Shown here in pieces: positions 32,873 through 40,834 of a DNA stretch of 64,000 nucleotides. The DNA comes from HGM11368 sp051883415 (lineage in GTDB: Bacteria; Bacillota; Clostridia; Christensenellales; UBA3700), in the NCBI GenBank assembly GCA_051883415.1, contig JBJETR010000072.1, positions 1-64,000 on the forward strand, read 5' to 3'. The first letter of the stretch is position 1. Each line of letters begins with the position of its first letter. A program made the position numbers and the translations under genes. The notes below the pieces were generated by a model. That model did not search any database. It was not told the DNA's origin and saw only the letters and a list, made by a program, of their open reading frames with translations.

Positions 32873-33844
32873 TCATTCTTCTATTATAGAGTCGAACTCT
32901 TGTTTGTCGACGTCTAACAGCTCCAACAGCTTTTCTACGTCCAACACCTTTAGTTTGTTGTCGTCTTGTGCGAGAATCTTTTTGACGTTCTTACTCCTAT
33001 CGCATTCGTTTTGTCCTTTCAAGAAGTAGTCGCTCTTGCCGACTTTGGTGCAGTAAAATCCACCTCTACGTCTAATCTCTTCGACCAAGTATTTGGCTTT
33101 TTCAAAATGCGTTTCTTCAAAATCTTTACTTAGGCAAAAATATTTTTCCTTCACTTGTAAATTTTTTGGGAGCTTGCGGTCGATTTTGATTTTTCTCGCC
33201 ATATCCAACAGCTTTTTAGAATTGCTTATCACCGAAAAGTTGTTGACTATGCTTCCGTCCTCATTGACGGTATAAAAAGCCGTCGGCAGCTTATCGAATA
33301 TCCCTTGCACATCACACTCCGACTCTTTACACAACGCTTTCATCACCGACATGGTGAGATATGCGTCGTAATCGCTTCTATGAAGGTCGGTCACCTCTAT
33401 GCCGTACTTTTCGCACAATTTGCTCAGCGAGCTCTCGTTTTTTTCTTTGTGCAACAACTTGTACAATACTTGAGTATCGTAGGCGTTGTAACCAAACGCA
33501 GGCTTGCCGTAGCGCTTACATTCCGACAAAATAAAGTGTATGTCGTTGATGACGGAATGTCCAAAGACGATTTGGTCGGGGTAGGTCAACAAATTCTTGA
33601 TAGTGGGATAATAATAATCAAAATCAGGTGAAGCCGTAAACATATCCAGAGGATAGCTTAGTTCTATATCCTCTCCCTCTTTGCGACGGTTCTTTAGATG
33701 AAATTTAGTCTTTGGATTGATAAGAATGTCCTTTTGCTCCAATATCTCAAAGTTATCATTGGTAATAACGTATCCAAAACTACAAATTTTGCCGTGTCCG
33801 TTAAAACAATTGGCGCATTCTATGTCAAAAAATAAATATCTCAC
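32873..33844 (-). CDS. DEDDh exonuclease-domain protein (DnaQ-like)
   Basis: 323 residues from a GTG at 33844 (VRYLFFDIEC), chosen because AAGGAAGG lies at good spacing and ExoI begins at residue 8; the upstream extension is not conserved. Exo motif I is FFDIEC (Asp, Glu), motif II GHSVINDIHF (about 114-123) and motif III HRSDYDAYLT (about 170-179), all three complete. The C-terminal 130 residues (after about 190) are a Lys/Glu-rich region of unknown family that may bind DNA or a partner. A 3'-5' exonuclease in repair or RNA processing is likely. Confidence 0.82.
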   Translation of the reverse strand: MRYLFFDIECANCFNGHGKICSFGYVITNDNFEILEQKDILINPKTKFHLKNRRKEGEDIELSYPLDMFTASPDFDYYYPTIKNLLTYPDQIVFGHSVINDIHFILSECKRYGKPAFGYNAYDTQVLYKLLHKEKNESSLSKLCEKYGIEVTDLHRSDYDAYLTMSVMKALCKESECDVQGIFDKLPTAFYTVNEDGSIVNNFSVISNSKKLLDMARKIKIDRKLPKNLQVKEKYFCLSKDFEETHFEKAKYLVEEIRRRGGFYCTKVGKSDYFLKGQNECDRSKNVKKILAQDDNKLKVLDVEKLLELLDVDKQEFDSIIEE

Positions 33845-33911
33845 GGCTACCTTCCTTATGTCCTGCCACAAGTATATACTCTTTTGCCACATTTTTCAAG
33901 TGTAAAACTCA

Positions 33912-35003
33912 TTATTCTACATAAATTTTCTCAATTCTTCTTCCCAAACCGCTAAGTAGTTCGTACACACTCGTATCGCCATAGCTTGCAAGTTGTGCCA
34001 AATCCACCTTGTCGCCCCACATTTGAGCCTCGTCGCCTACGGCAACGTCACTTACGTTGCTCACGTCCACCATACAAGTATCCATGCAAATTCTACCCAC
34101 CACAGGTGCGTAAGTGCCGTTGATATACACCCGACCTTTGCCCGACAAGGTTAGAGGATAGCCGTCTGCATAACCTATAGCCAACGTTGCCAGCTTACTA
34201 TCCTTGCTCGCAATCCACGCCCCGTCGTACCCCACTGCACATCCTGCGTCGACGTTGTGTAGAGATATAACTCTTGCGTACAAACACATAGCGGGCTTAA
34301 GCTCTCTACCATTCCTTTCGCCGTAGCCGTACGCTCCTAACCCTATTCTTACGGCGTTGCCCCAACTATTACAATCGTTTAAGGTGTCGTCGGTAGCGGA
34401 AAGATGCAATATCCCGGTATCTATTCCCCTCCTGATAAGCCTCTGAGTCCATTGCCTCAATCTTTGTTTTTGCATACACGTATCGAGTTTTTGTCCCCTT
34501 TCGGTGGTATTGAGATGCGAAAATATCCCATATATTTTCACTCCCTTCGTTTGCGTTGCGCTCTCTACCACCTTAGTTGCACTCTCGCCAATTTCAGCAC
34601 CTAATCTATGCATATTACTATCGACGGCAATATTTATTTTTGCTACCTCGCCCATTGCCGTCGCAATTGTGCCTATACGCTCAATCGATTCGCAGTTCTC
34701 CACCGTCAATATCAACTTATGATATAGTGCTCTCTTGATGCTATCGACGTCGAGTATAGGCTGCAACACCAATATATCCTTGCCGATATCCGACTCGGCT
34801 AGTTCAATGCCTTCGTTGCAAGTCGCCACGCATAGCGCACACGCCTCGTCTTTGACTCTCCTGCTCACTTCAATAGCCCCATGACCGTAGGCGTTGGCTT
34901 TGACTACAAGCATAAGATTGTCGACTTTCGCCTTTTCTTTTATTGCTTTGACGTTGTTTGCGATATGCGATAGGTTGATTCTCGCCCAGCATCTATCCTT
35001 CAT
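33912..35003 (-). CDS. alr: Alanine racemase
   Basis: A 363-residue fold-type III PLP enzyme that interconverts L- and D-alanine for peptidoglycan. The PLP Lys is in LMLVVKANAYGHGAIEV (about 30-46). The catalytic Tyr region is ALSYGYADGYP-like (LAIGYADGYPLTLSG, about 265-279), and RICMDTCMVDVS (about 300-311) is conserved. Length is normal. It overlaps the D-amino acid transaminase gene by 11 bp, forming a two-gene D-amino acid unit. Confidence 0.94.
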   Translation of the reverse strand: MKDRCWARINLSHIANNVKAIKEKAKVDNLMLVVKANAYGHGAIEVSRRVKDEACALCVATCNEGIELAESDIGKDILVLQPILDVDSIKRALYHKLILTVENCESIERIGTIATAMGEVAKINIAVDSNMHRLGAEIGESATKVVESATQTKGVKIYGIFSHLNTTERGQKLDTCMQKQRLRQWTQRLIRRGIDTGILHLSATDDTLNDCNSWGNAVRIGLGAYGYGERNGRELKPAMCLYARVISLHNVDAGCAVGYDGAWIASKDSKLATLAIGYADGYPLTLSGKGRVYINGTYAPVVGRICMDTCMVDVSNVSDVAVGDEAQMWGDKVDLAQLASYGDTSVYELLSGLGRRIEKIYVE

Positions 35004-35829
35004 ATCCGCTCACCTTAGCGATTTGCTTTTGGATATACTCGACTATTTCCGTTGCCCTTCCGCCTACCTTCATTCCGTCAAGGCTAACGACTCTCATACA
35101 AGGCGCACCCGAACTGCACACGATTACCTCGTCGGCTTCGTATAATTCCGCAAGCCCGAAGTCAGTCTCCTGCACACACAATCCCATTTCTCTGCCAATT
35201 ACGGCAATTTTTTCTCTACTCACCCCTCTTAGACAATATTGATCGCATATCGGGAATATCAATTTTCCACCCTTAATCAACCCAATACTGCTGTGACTAC
35301 ACTCTTTGACGATGCCGTCCCTTACCAATACGCACTCGTGGGCATTGCAATCGTCGGCGTATTTGCTTGCCATTACGTTGCTAAGCAAATTGAGTGACTT
35401 GACGTTGCAAAGTCCGTGTCTTACGTCGGGCATACTGACCAATCTGTAAGGTATACTCATATCCTTGACTCTCTGCTGACGTATCATAATCCATAGGTTG
35501 GGGCTCATATCGTCGGTGTATTCGTGCTTTCGCAGTCCACAACCTCTCGATATTTGCACGTAAACTTGTTGGTCGGGGCTATCTACCATCTGCACCAAAT
35601 TTTCTATTATTTGTTTTAGCTGTGCTTTGTCAAAGTCTGGCTTAATATCAATTATTTTGCATCCTTCCCACAGTCTATCCAAATGCTCGTCCAACGCATA
35701 TATTTTTCGCCCGAACACGTAGGCGACCTCATACAATCCGTCGGCAAAATAACAAGCCCTATCCAACATAGGTACTTGCATGCTTTCCAGATCTCCTATT
35801 TGACCGTTATAATACCCGATATTCTTCAT
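34993..35829 (-). CDS. dat: D-amino acid (D-alanine) aminotransferase
   Basis: A 278-residue class IV PLP aminotransferase. YVQISRGCGLRKHEY (about 92-106) corresponds to the D-transaminase YIQVTRG...R-H segment that binds the substrate carboxylate. The PLP Lys is in CNVKSLNLLSNVMA (about 143-156), and EADEVIVCSSGAPCMRVVSLDG (about 230-251) is typical. It makes D-glutamate from D-alanine and 2-oxoglutarate. Overlap with alr couples D-Ala and D-Glu supply for peptidoglycan. Branched-chain transaminase is the alternative; the RxH pattern and the alr link favour Dat. Confidence 0.85.
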   Translation of the reverse strand: MKNIGYYNGQIGDLESMQVPMLDRACYFADGLYEVAYVFGRKIYALDEHLDRLWEGCKIIDIKPDFDKAQLKQIIENLVQMVDSPDQQVYVQISRGCGLRKHEYTDDMSPNLWIMIRQQRVKDMSIPYRLVSMPDVRHGLCNVKSLNLLSNVMASKYADDCNAHECVLVRDGIVKECSHSSIGLIKGGKLIFPICDQYCLRGVSREKIAVIGREMGLCVQETDFGLAELYEADEVIVCSSGAPCMRVVSLDGMKVGGRATEIVEYIQKQIAKVSGYEG

Positions 35830-36200
35830 ACAATCACCACAATATTATATGGCGACGTATGAGTTGATATGAACTTTGAGCCCTAGCTTTGGGCGGTCTG
35901 CCAACGCCAACAATTGTGTAGGACTATAGTAACGTGCTATATCATTAGACAAATTTTTGCAAAAAATTCGCTCCCTTGTTCTAGGAGCGAAGATATATTA
36001 TTTTAGTTGTTGAGCGGCATTAACCTTTTGACTTGGCTTGGCTGCTGCTTTCTTTTTGGATTAAATTATAGACTTAAATTAATCTCGTTGTTTTACATAG
36101 TTTGTTCCATTTTGCTACTCCGCATATTCATGGCTAAATTATTCAATATAACATAGATATACTTGCTTATATCACAACATTCCGACAAGGGAGTTTGCAA
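35830..36200. other. 371-bp intergenic region
   Basis: No convincing gene. A terminator hairpin lies at 35961-35991. Just upstream of it on the - strand, about 36000-36058 can be read as a short Lys/Ala-rich stretch ending in TAA, but it has an in-frame stop two codons before it and no start codon. This may be the remnant of a decayed gene tail. The rest is AT-rich and featureless. Confidence 0.6.
35961..35991 (-). terminator. Intrinsic terminator in the queH-dat spacer
   Basis: TTCGCTCC / GGAGCGAA, an 8-bp stem with a 9-nt loop, is followed on the - strand by six T's. It would end the SCP2-like/iron-ADH/queH transcript. Confidence 0.75.
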
Positions 36201-36833
36201 TTAGTCGGACGCTCTCATTATTTTCTCGACGGTTTTCTTCGAATATTCGCAACCACAATAGTTTTGTCTATAAAATCCCATCTGAGAGCTAATCTCGCAA
36301 GACCTCTTGTATCCGTCTTTTTTCTTAAAGTCGTTGGGCAAATGCTTAACTGCGTATTTTGTTTCGCAAGCCTTGCCTATTTCGTTGAGTTTCTTACTAT
36401 CCTTGTGAGGTGACACGGACAAGGTAGAAGCAAAATAATCGTAACCTTCTCTACGTGCCGTCTGAGCAGTATATGACAATCTCAGCGCATAGCACGCCAT
36501 ACATCTTTCTCCGCCTTCGGGGCAGTTTTCTCTACCCTCGGCTATTCTTTCAAAATCGGATTTTTGATGACCTGTATCGAGAAATTTGACTTTTCCGCCC
36601 CAACTTTTTACCAATCTCAGCACCTCGCTCTTCCTCAATTCGTACTCTCTTTCATCGGTAATGTTGGGATTGTAAAACAATAGAGTAACGTCAAAGGCTT
36701 CCGCCAATCTTTCCAGGCAGACGCCCGCGCACGGCGCACAACATATATGCAACAAAAGCCGAGGCTTTACGCCTCGCTTTTTGTTGTCCTCTATGACGTC
36801 ACACATTTGCTGATAAAAGTTTTGTTGCATCAA
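36201..36833 (-). CDS. queH: Epoxyqueuosine reductase QueH
   Basis: 210 residues of the QueH (former DUF208) family, which reduces epoxyqueuosine to queuosine in tRNA and replaces QueG. Visible are the iron-sulfur/metal Cys motif LLHICCAPCAGVCLERL (about 26-42), the second Cys set CPEGGERCMACYALRL (about 104-119), and the C-terminal FYRQNYCGCEYSKK (about 191-204). All typical Cys residues are present. It overlaps the upstream iron-ADH-like gene by 4 bp. A preQ1-regulated queT lies 3.3 kb away, so queuosine metabolism is concentrated here. Confidence 0.93.
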   Translation of the reverse strand: MMQQNFYQQMCDVIEDNKKRGVKPRLLLHICCAPCAGVCLERLAEAFDVTLLFYNPNITDEREYELRKSEVLRLVKSWGGKVKFLDTGHQKSDFERIAEGRENCPEGGERCMACYALRLSYTAQTARREGYDYFASTLSVSPHKDSKKLNEIGKACETKYAVKHLPNDFKKKDGYKRSCEISSQMGFYRQNYCGCEYSKKTVEKIMRASD

Positions 36834-37987
36834 TAAGCTTCTTCCAAAAGATTGATAATAAAAGAATAACTAAGCTCGTCTGACTTGACGTCGGCTGCCG
36901 CAATTGTTTCTTCGGCAATAGAAGCAAAGTCTGACTTAGATATATTGAAGTCACCAAGACGGCTGTTATAATTGACGGCTTCGTCTATCTCGTGATATAT
37001 TGATTGGATTTTTTCGAGCACGGCTTGGGCGTCGTCCTTGCATTCAGAGTCTTCAAAGCATACTCTCAATTGCGCCAACACCTCTCTGTCCACGCCCGCA
37101 CTCACTATATAGTGACGGAACAGGATTGCCATTACGTTGGCTTGATTGGCTTTATATCTGTCGCTGATTACGTCGCTTAGCACCGCCAAAAAGTTCTTTT
37201 CTAGTTGATAATAACCACAGCCTGCAATCACCACCGCCGACATAATTTCTCTTCGGTGGTCTTTGTCCGCAACCTTCAAGATGCCTTTGACCAGATGCTC
37301 TTTCAATATCTCAATCGCTGTCAAAGCATAAGGCTTGGTATACAAGCTGTCCCCGCTTTTCACGTAGCCGTCCACTGCCATTGCCAAAGCGTAGAGTCCG
37401 TACGAAGCCACGGCTTTCGGTGGGGTAATGTCGGTCATACGAGAGTCACACACAACCACGTCGCTTTGAGCGTACACACTGTCGAATTGGTATATCGTCT
37501 TGAAGTCGGGAGAATATATCCTCACTTTGTTCGAACATTCTATACCGCTGGCATAATTGGTTGGCACGACGAAGAGCGGAATCTTCTTGACCTCGATAGA
37601 ACTCAACTCTTTTCCCTCGTAGTCGGCAACGTTCAATTCGCCCTCGCACAATAAGATTTTGCTTATTTTACCTGCACTCATCACGGCTTTTTTGCCTAAC
37701 AAAATCAAGCAATCGCTATTGCTTTTGATAAATTCTTTGACTATTCTTTCGCAGTCGTTGGTAGTGGCGATATCGCCGATAGAGTGGTCGATATAGTTTA
37801 TATCGGTGTCGGTGCCGTCAAAGGCTTTTAGCAAAATGCTCTTATAGCCCAATCTTCTCGCCATATCGTCGCAGACCAACATAGGCTTATCGCAGCCCGC
37901 TAGTCTAATCTCGTAGGCTAGGTTTTCCAATGACCTTTCACCTATAACAAATTTGATATTATTGTCGGAAATTTTGACCATATTCAC
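36830..37987 (-). CDS. Iron-ADH-fold protein lacking metal and NAD motifs (pseudoenzyme)
   Basis: 385 residues that align along their whole length with group III (iron-containing) alcohol dehydrogenases, including a DVVVCDSRMTDITPPKAVASYG region. The usual GGGSxxD dinucleotide loop is LLGKKAVMSAGK here (about 96-107). The four metal ligands of the family are replaced: Tyr199 for Asp, Met203, Ala268 and Gln282 for the three His. It cannot bind metal in the family's manner and is probably catalytically dead or repurposed. It lies 1 bp after a second, less degenerate homologue, suggesting a heteromeric partner. Confidence 0.75.
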   Translation of the reverse strand: MNMVKISDNNIKFVIGERSLENLAYEIRLAGCDKPMLVCDDMARRLGYKSILLKAFDGTDTDINYIDHSIGDIATTNDCERIVKEFIKSNSDCLILLGKKAVMSAGKISKILLCEGELNVADYEGKELSSIEVKKIPLFVVPTNYASGIECSNKVRIYSPDFKTIYQFDSVYAQSDVVVCDSRMTDITPPKAVASYGLYALAMAVDGYVKSGDSLYTKPYALTAIEILKEHLVKGILKVADKDHRREIMSAVVIAGCGYYQLEKNFLAVLSDVISDRYKANQANVMAILFRHYIVSAGVDREVLAQLRVCFEDSECKDDAQAVLEKIQSIYHEIDEAVNYNSRLGDFNISKSDFASIAEETIAAADVKSDELSYSFIINLLEEAY

Positions 37988-37988
37988 C

Positions 37989-39176
37989 TCACCAGCACAT
38001 TTCCAAAATCTTCATCATATCGCTCTTTTCGTACCATTTTGCACTAGTAAGCAAAGCGCTGTCGTTGCATGCCAGCTCCGCAATACGTTCTAGCGACTCT
38101 TTCTCTATTCCCATATCCTTCAATCTTCGTGGCAATTGGTATTTTTCCAACACGGCTTTGATAAAGTTGCACGACTTTTCTACAAAATATCCCGGACGTT
38201 TGTCCTCGTCGATTTGATGCCAAGCCTCTTGACGCACCATATACCTCAATATTGTTGCCAGGTCTTCCGCATCCTCCTCCAATCTCTCCGCAAGACATAC
38301 GGGGAAGACTACCGCGAGCACCAGATTATGATAGGCTTTCGAACAAGCGCAAATAGCATTGGTAAGGGCATGACTTAGCCCGCCCATAGAACTAGCGAGT
38401 GCCATACCCGACAGTGCCGAACACTCTTGTATCTCAAGGTAGTTGCTTTCGCTCAGCGTGCCGTTGACGACAAAGTCGTCCAACACTTTGCTTAAGTTTT
38501 TGATAGAGAACAAGGCGTAGTTGTTGCTGATAGGATTATATCTCTTGTTGAGGTATGCTTCCACACTGTTTATAAACAATTCCATAGCGCCGAGCACGTA
38601 TCTATCGTCAGTCAAAGAGGAGACGAAAGTCGGATCGAGTATGCAAAAATCAGGCTGCATGATTTCTGAAGAAAACTCGTGCCTCGTCATATTGCGTTCG
38701 TCAATTATGCTTGCCGTCTCTGCTATATCGCTACCTCCGCCCACGGTAGTAACCACCACGCCGAAAGGAATGTCGTCTTGTTTGCGAGCACAACCCGTGC
38801 CGCACAGCTGAGAGATTTTTTTGGTCTTGGTCGCCACCATAAGCTTTAGACATTTGGCGGTGTTGATGACCGAACCGCCACCGCAAGCTATGATACTGTC
38901 GCAGCTATTGTCCTTAAATAGCGTATAAGCTTCTTCTATCGTATCCATCGAGGAGCCTCTAGGCACGTTGACGTAAGTAGCGTTGATTCTTAGGCGCGAG
39001 TTGGTTGCGATATTCTTTTTGATGACGTCGATGTAGCCGAGTTTTTTGATGTTGCGATCCGACACCACCAAGATATTTCTTGCGCCAAACAAAACCATCT
39101 CTTTTGCCAACTCGTCGATACTGCCTTTGCCTGTCAAAATCTTTACTTTGTTAGAAAACTGATAAAACTTGTTCAT
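37989..39176 (-). CDS. Divergent iron-containing alcohol dehydrogenase-like protein
   Basis: 395 residues. The NAD-binding loop is kept in altered form (IIACGGGSVINTAKCL, about 95-110, Asn for the usual Asp), with VVTTVGGGSDIAETASI (about 141-157). Of the metal ligands, the two C-terminal His are kept (GGLSHAL and YHNLVLAVVFP). The usual GMDALTH is AMELFIN, so Asp becomes Glu199 and His becomes Asn203. Activity with iron or zinc is doubtful. The gene overlaps the SCP2-like gene by 4 bp and is followed after 1 bp by the even more degenerate homologue. Confidence 0.78.
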   Translation of the reverse strand: MNKFYQFSNKVKILTGKGSIDELAKEMVLFGARNILVVSDRNIKKLGYIDVIKKNIATNSRLRINATYVNVPRGSSMDTIEEAYTLFKDNSCDSIIACGGGSVINTAKCLKLMVATKTKKISQLCGTGCARKQDDIPFGVVVTTVGGGSDIAETASIIDERNMTRHEFSSEIMQPDFCILDPTFVSSLTDDRYVLGAMELFINSVEAYLNKRYNPISNNYALFSIKNLSKVLDDFVVNGTLSESNYLEIQECSALSGMALASSMGGLSHALTNAICACSKAYHNLVLAVVFPVCLAERLEEDAEDLATILRYMVRQEAWHQIDEDKRPGYFVEKSCNFIKAVLEKYQLPRRLKDMGIEKESLERIAELACNDSALLTSAKWYEKSDMMKILEMCW

Positions 39177-39688
39177 AGCAAACCTCTAAACATAACTCTC
39201 GACTTGACCACGGCAGGGGCAACCTCAAGAGGCAACGATTCGGGCAAAGATTCCTTTCTTTGTCTTATCGAAGCAAGATAACTTTGCACAATCATCATCA
39301 TTTTTATATATTTTACGGCGAGCAAGTTGTCGCCTACGGTAATGAGTCTGCCCTGCGTATAGGCTTGGAAAAAGGATATCTTGTTGCCGAGCACAATCTC
39401 TTCGCTGGCAAGGTTCTTAAACATAATCTGCAACGAATTATTAGAAGATATGTAGTCCACCACGATTTTGCATTGCAACTCACCGCCAAGCTTGGTAATC
39501 AAAGCGGCGTGGTGCCTATCCAAAACCCCTATCACGAGGTCAAAGCCGTCGGGCATTTCATCAAAAATTTTTCTCACTCTGCTGTCGTACTTGTAGCAGG
39601 CTTTTACGCCGCTGAGGTAGACGTAAGAATTGAACAACGAATAAGATTTTCTTATTCTGAGTGGCTTTGCATTATACTTCTTGCTCAT
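39173..39688 (-). CDS. SCP2-like protein heading the iron-ADH-like operon
   Basis: 171 residues from the ATG at 39688 (MSKKYNAKPL), which has AGGAG; the longer frame upstream is not supported. The middle (about 55-140) has the pattern of SCP2 sterol/lipid-binding domains: a strand rich in hydrophobics, MFKNLASEEIVLGNKISFFQAYTQGRL, then ITVGDNLLAVKYIKMM, equivalent to the 'QGKLKVxGDxxLAxKL' signature. It probably binds a hydrophobic ligand. It is co-transcribed with two iron-ADH-fold proteins and queH (4-bp and 1-bp junctions). The SCP2 call is by pattern only. Confidence 0.55.
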   Translation of the reverse strand: MSKKYNAKPLRIRKSYSLFNSYVYLSGVKACYKYDSRVRKIFDEMPDGFDLVIGVLDRHHAALITKLGGELQCKIVVDYISSNNSLQIMFKNLASEEIVLGNKISFFQAYTQGRLITVGDNLLAVKYIKMMMIVQSYLASIRQRKESLPESLPLEVAPAVVKSRVMFRGLL

Positions 39689-39845
39689 ACTAGCTCCTTG
39701 CAATATATTATAACACAGCCCCCATACGTTGTCCATATTATCCCCGTCATCTTAGGTGTGTTTACAATATTTTTACTTGTAATAATATGCATAAATATGT
39801 CGCCAACGCCCACAATATCATTGCGATTTACATCAATAGACGCCA

Positions 39846-39864
39846 AAAAGTCGATACGTATCGA
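39846..39864 (+). repeat. Dispersed palindromic repeat, copy 4
   Basis: AAAAAGTCGATACGTATCGA with the perfect 14-bp palindrome TCGATACGTATCGA at 39851-39864. It lies 23 bp before the start codon of the 49-residue ORF. Here it is not on a stop codon. Confidence 0.75.
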
Positions 39865-39887
39865 CAATTTTTGTATAGGAGATAATT

Positions 39888-40037
39888 ATGAAAAAATTTC
39901 GTCCCTTCTTTGCTCGCACTATCAACGCCATACCCCACGCATCTCGTCCGATGTCGTCGCCGTTTGATCCCAACGGCAGTTACACCGGCACGTCTGAATT
40001 TGACGATATCCCTACGCAAGATGCAGACGATTTATAA
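39888..40037 (+). CDS. 49-residue hypothetical protein
   Basis: ATG at 39888 with a TAGGAGAT ribosome binding site, ending in TAA at 40035-40037. The N-terminus is basic (MKKFRPFFARTI), the middle reads FDPNGSYTGT and the C-terminus is acidic (PTQDADDL). Good ribosome binding site, balanced codon use and charge polarity support a real gene. The phrase DPxGSYTG...QDADDL looks like a conserved small clostridial protein, though I cannot name a family. It precedes the preQ1 riboswitch and queT on the same strand. Confidence 0.65.
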   Translation: MKKFRPFFARTINAIPHASRPMSSPFDPNGSYTGTSEFDDIPTQDADDL

Positions 40038-40090
40038 TTCGAGTGTAAAACACTTGCCACAAGTCACGCAAATGTGGTATATCTATGTTA

Positions 40091-40134
40091 CAGAAGGTTT
40101 TCGGTAAACACTTCTGAATAAAAAAACCGAGGTA
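40091..40134 (+). promoter_or_regulatory. preQ1-I riboswitch controlling queT
   Basis: A compact H-type pseudoknot. P1 is CAGAAG (40091-40096) with CTTCTG (40111-40116). The loop GTTTTCGGTAAACA is followed after P1 by an A-rich strand (AATAAAAAAA) and CCGA (40127-40130), which pairs with TCGG (40101-40104) in the loop to form P2. This matches the preQ1 class I layout. The ribosome binding site GAGGT (40129-40133) overlaps P2, so preQ1 binding would hide it and block translation of queT. Confidence 0.8.
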
Positions 40135-40139
40135 TTTTT

Positions 40140-40709
40140 ATGAAAGGTTTCTCAACCCGTATGCTTGCGCGTGCAGGCATAATTGCAGCAATGTACGTTG
40201 CGCTCACTTTTTTGGTTTTCCCCGTTGCATCGGGAGCAATCCAATTTCGAGTATCCGAAGCTCTCACCATTCTACCGTTGTTTTACGTCGAGGCAATACC
40301 CGCACTATTCGTGGGTTGTCTGCTCTCCAACATTATTACGGGATGTGTGGTAGCCGACGTCATCATCGGCAGTCTTATCACTTTGCTGGCTAGTCTACTT
40401 ACCTACCTGGTTGGCAAGTTCGTCAAGTCTACTCCGCTCAAGATATTCTTAGGCGGTCTGCCTCCCGTACTTCTCAACGCATTCTTCTTGCCTATAATAT
40501 GGTATTTTGCGTACGGCTCTTTGGATTACGTTTATATACTCCAAGTAGCATTCTTGTTGTTATCTCAAGGGGTGGTAATATACTTGCTCGGCACCGCCGT
40601 ATACTTTGCAATAGCCAAGCTCTGCGCCAAAGGCGTCAAAGTCTTTGTTGCAACCAACGTTTGCGTGTCAGACACACGAGATAGCAAGGACGACTCAACC
40701 TCCGCCTAA
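40140..40709 (+). CDS. queT: QueT-family queuosine precursor transporter
   Basis: 189 residues with five to six membrane spans, matching the QueT family of ECF-transporter substrate-binding (S) components: IIAAMYVALTFLVFPVASGAIQFRVSEALTILPLFYVEAIPALFVGCLLSN is diagnostic in pattern (residues about 14-64). It takes up a queuosine precursor such as preQ1 with a shared ECF energising module encoded elsewhere. It is preceded by a preQ1-I riboswitch, which independently supports the substrate. A hydrophilic C-terminal tail (about 170-189) is not conserved. Confidence 0.92.
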   Translation: MKGFSTRMLARAGIIAAMYVALTFLVFPVASGAIQFRVSEALTILPLFYVEAIPALFVGCLLSNIITGCVVADVIIGSLITLLASLLTYLVGKFVKSTPLKIFLGGLPPVLLNAFFLPIIWYFAYGSLDYVYILQVAFLLLSQGVVIYLLGTAVYFAIAKLCAKGVKVFVATNVCVSDTRDSKDDSTSA

Positions 40710-40788
40710 CTCTTACGCCCGATCTACCAATAGGGCGAGTTGTCACGGCACGCACAATACTTGATGCATTATTGCTCAAAACAATCAA

Positions 40789-40814
40789 AAAATCGGTTGG
40801 CTACAACCGATTTT
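40789..40814. terminator. Bidirectional terminator between queT and the aldo/keto reductase
   Basis: AAAATCGGTTG-GCTA-CAACCGATTTT, a perfect 11-bp stem with a tetraloop, flanked by A's on the left and T's on the right. It serves both convergent genes. Confidence 0.85.
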
Positions 40815-40834
40815 TCTTTATTTAAACTTCTTGC

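Noticed and set aside
36000..36058. Lys/Ala-rich 19-codon stretch on the - strand ending at a stop before a terminator
   Set aside because: An in-frame stop lies just upstream and there is no start codon. At best it is a decayed gene tail.
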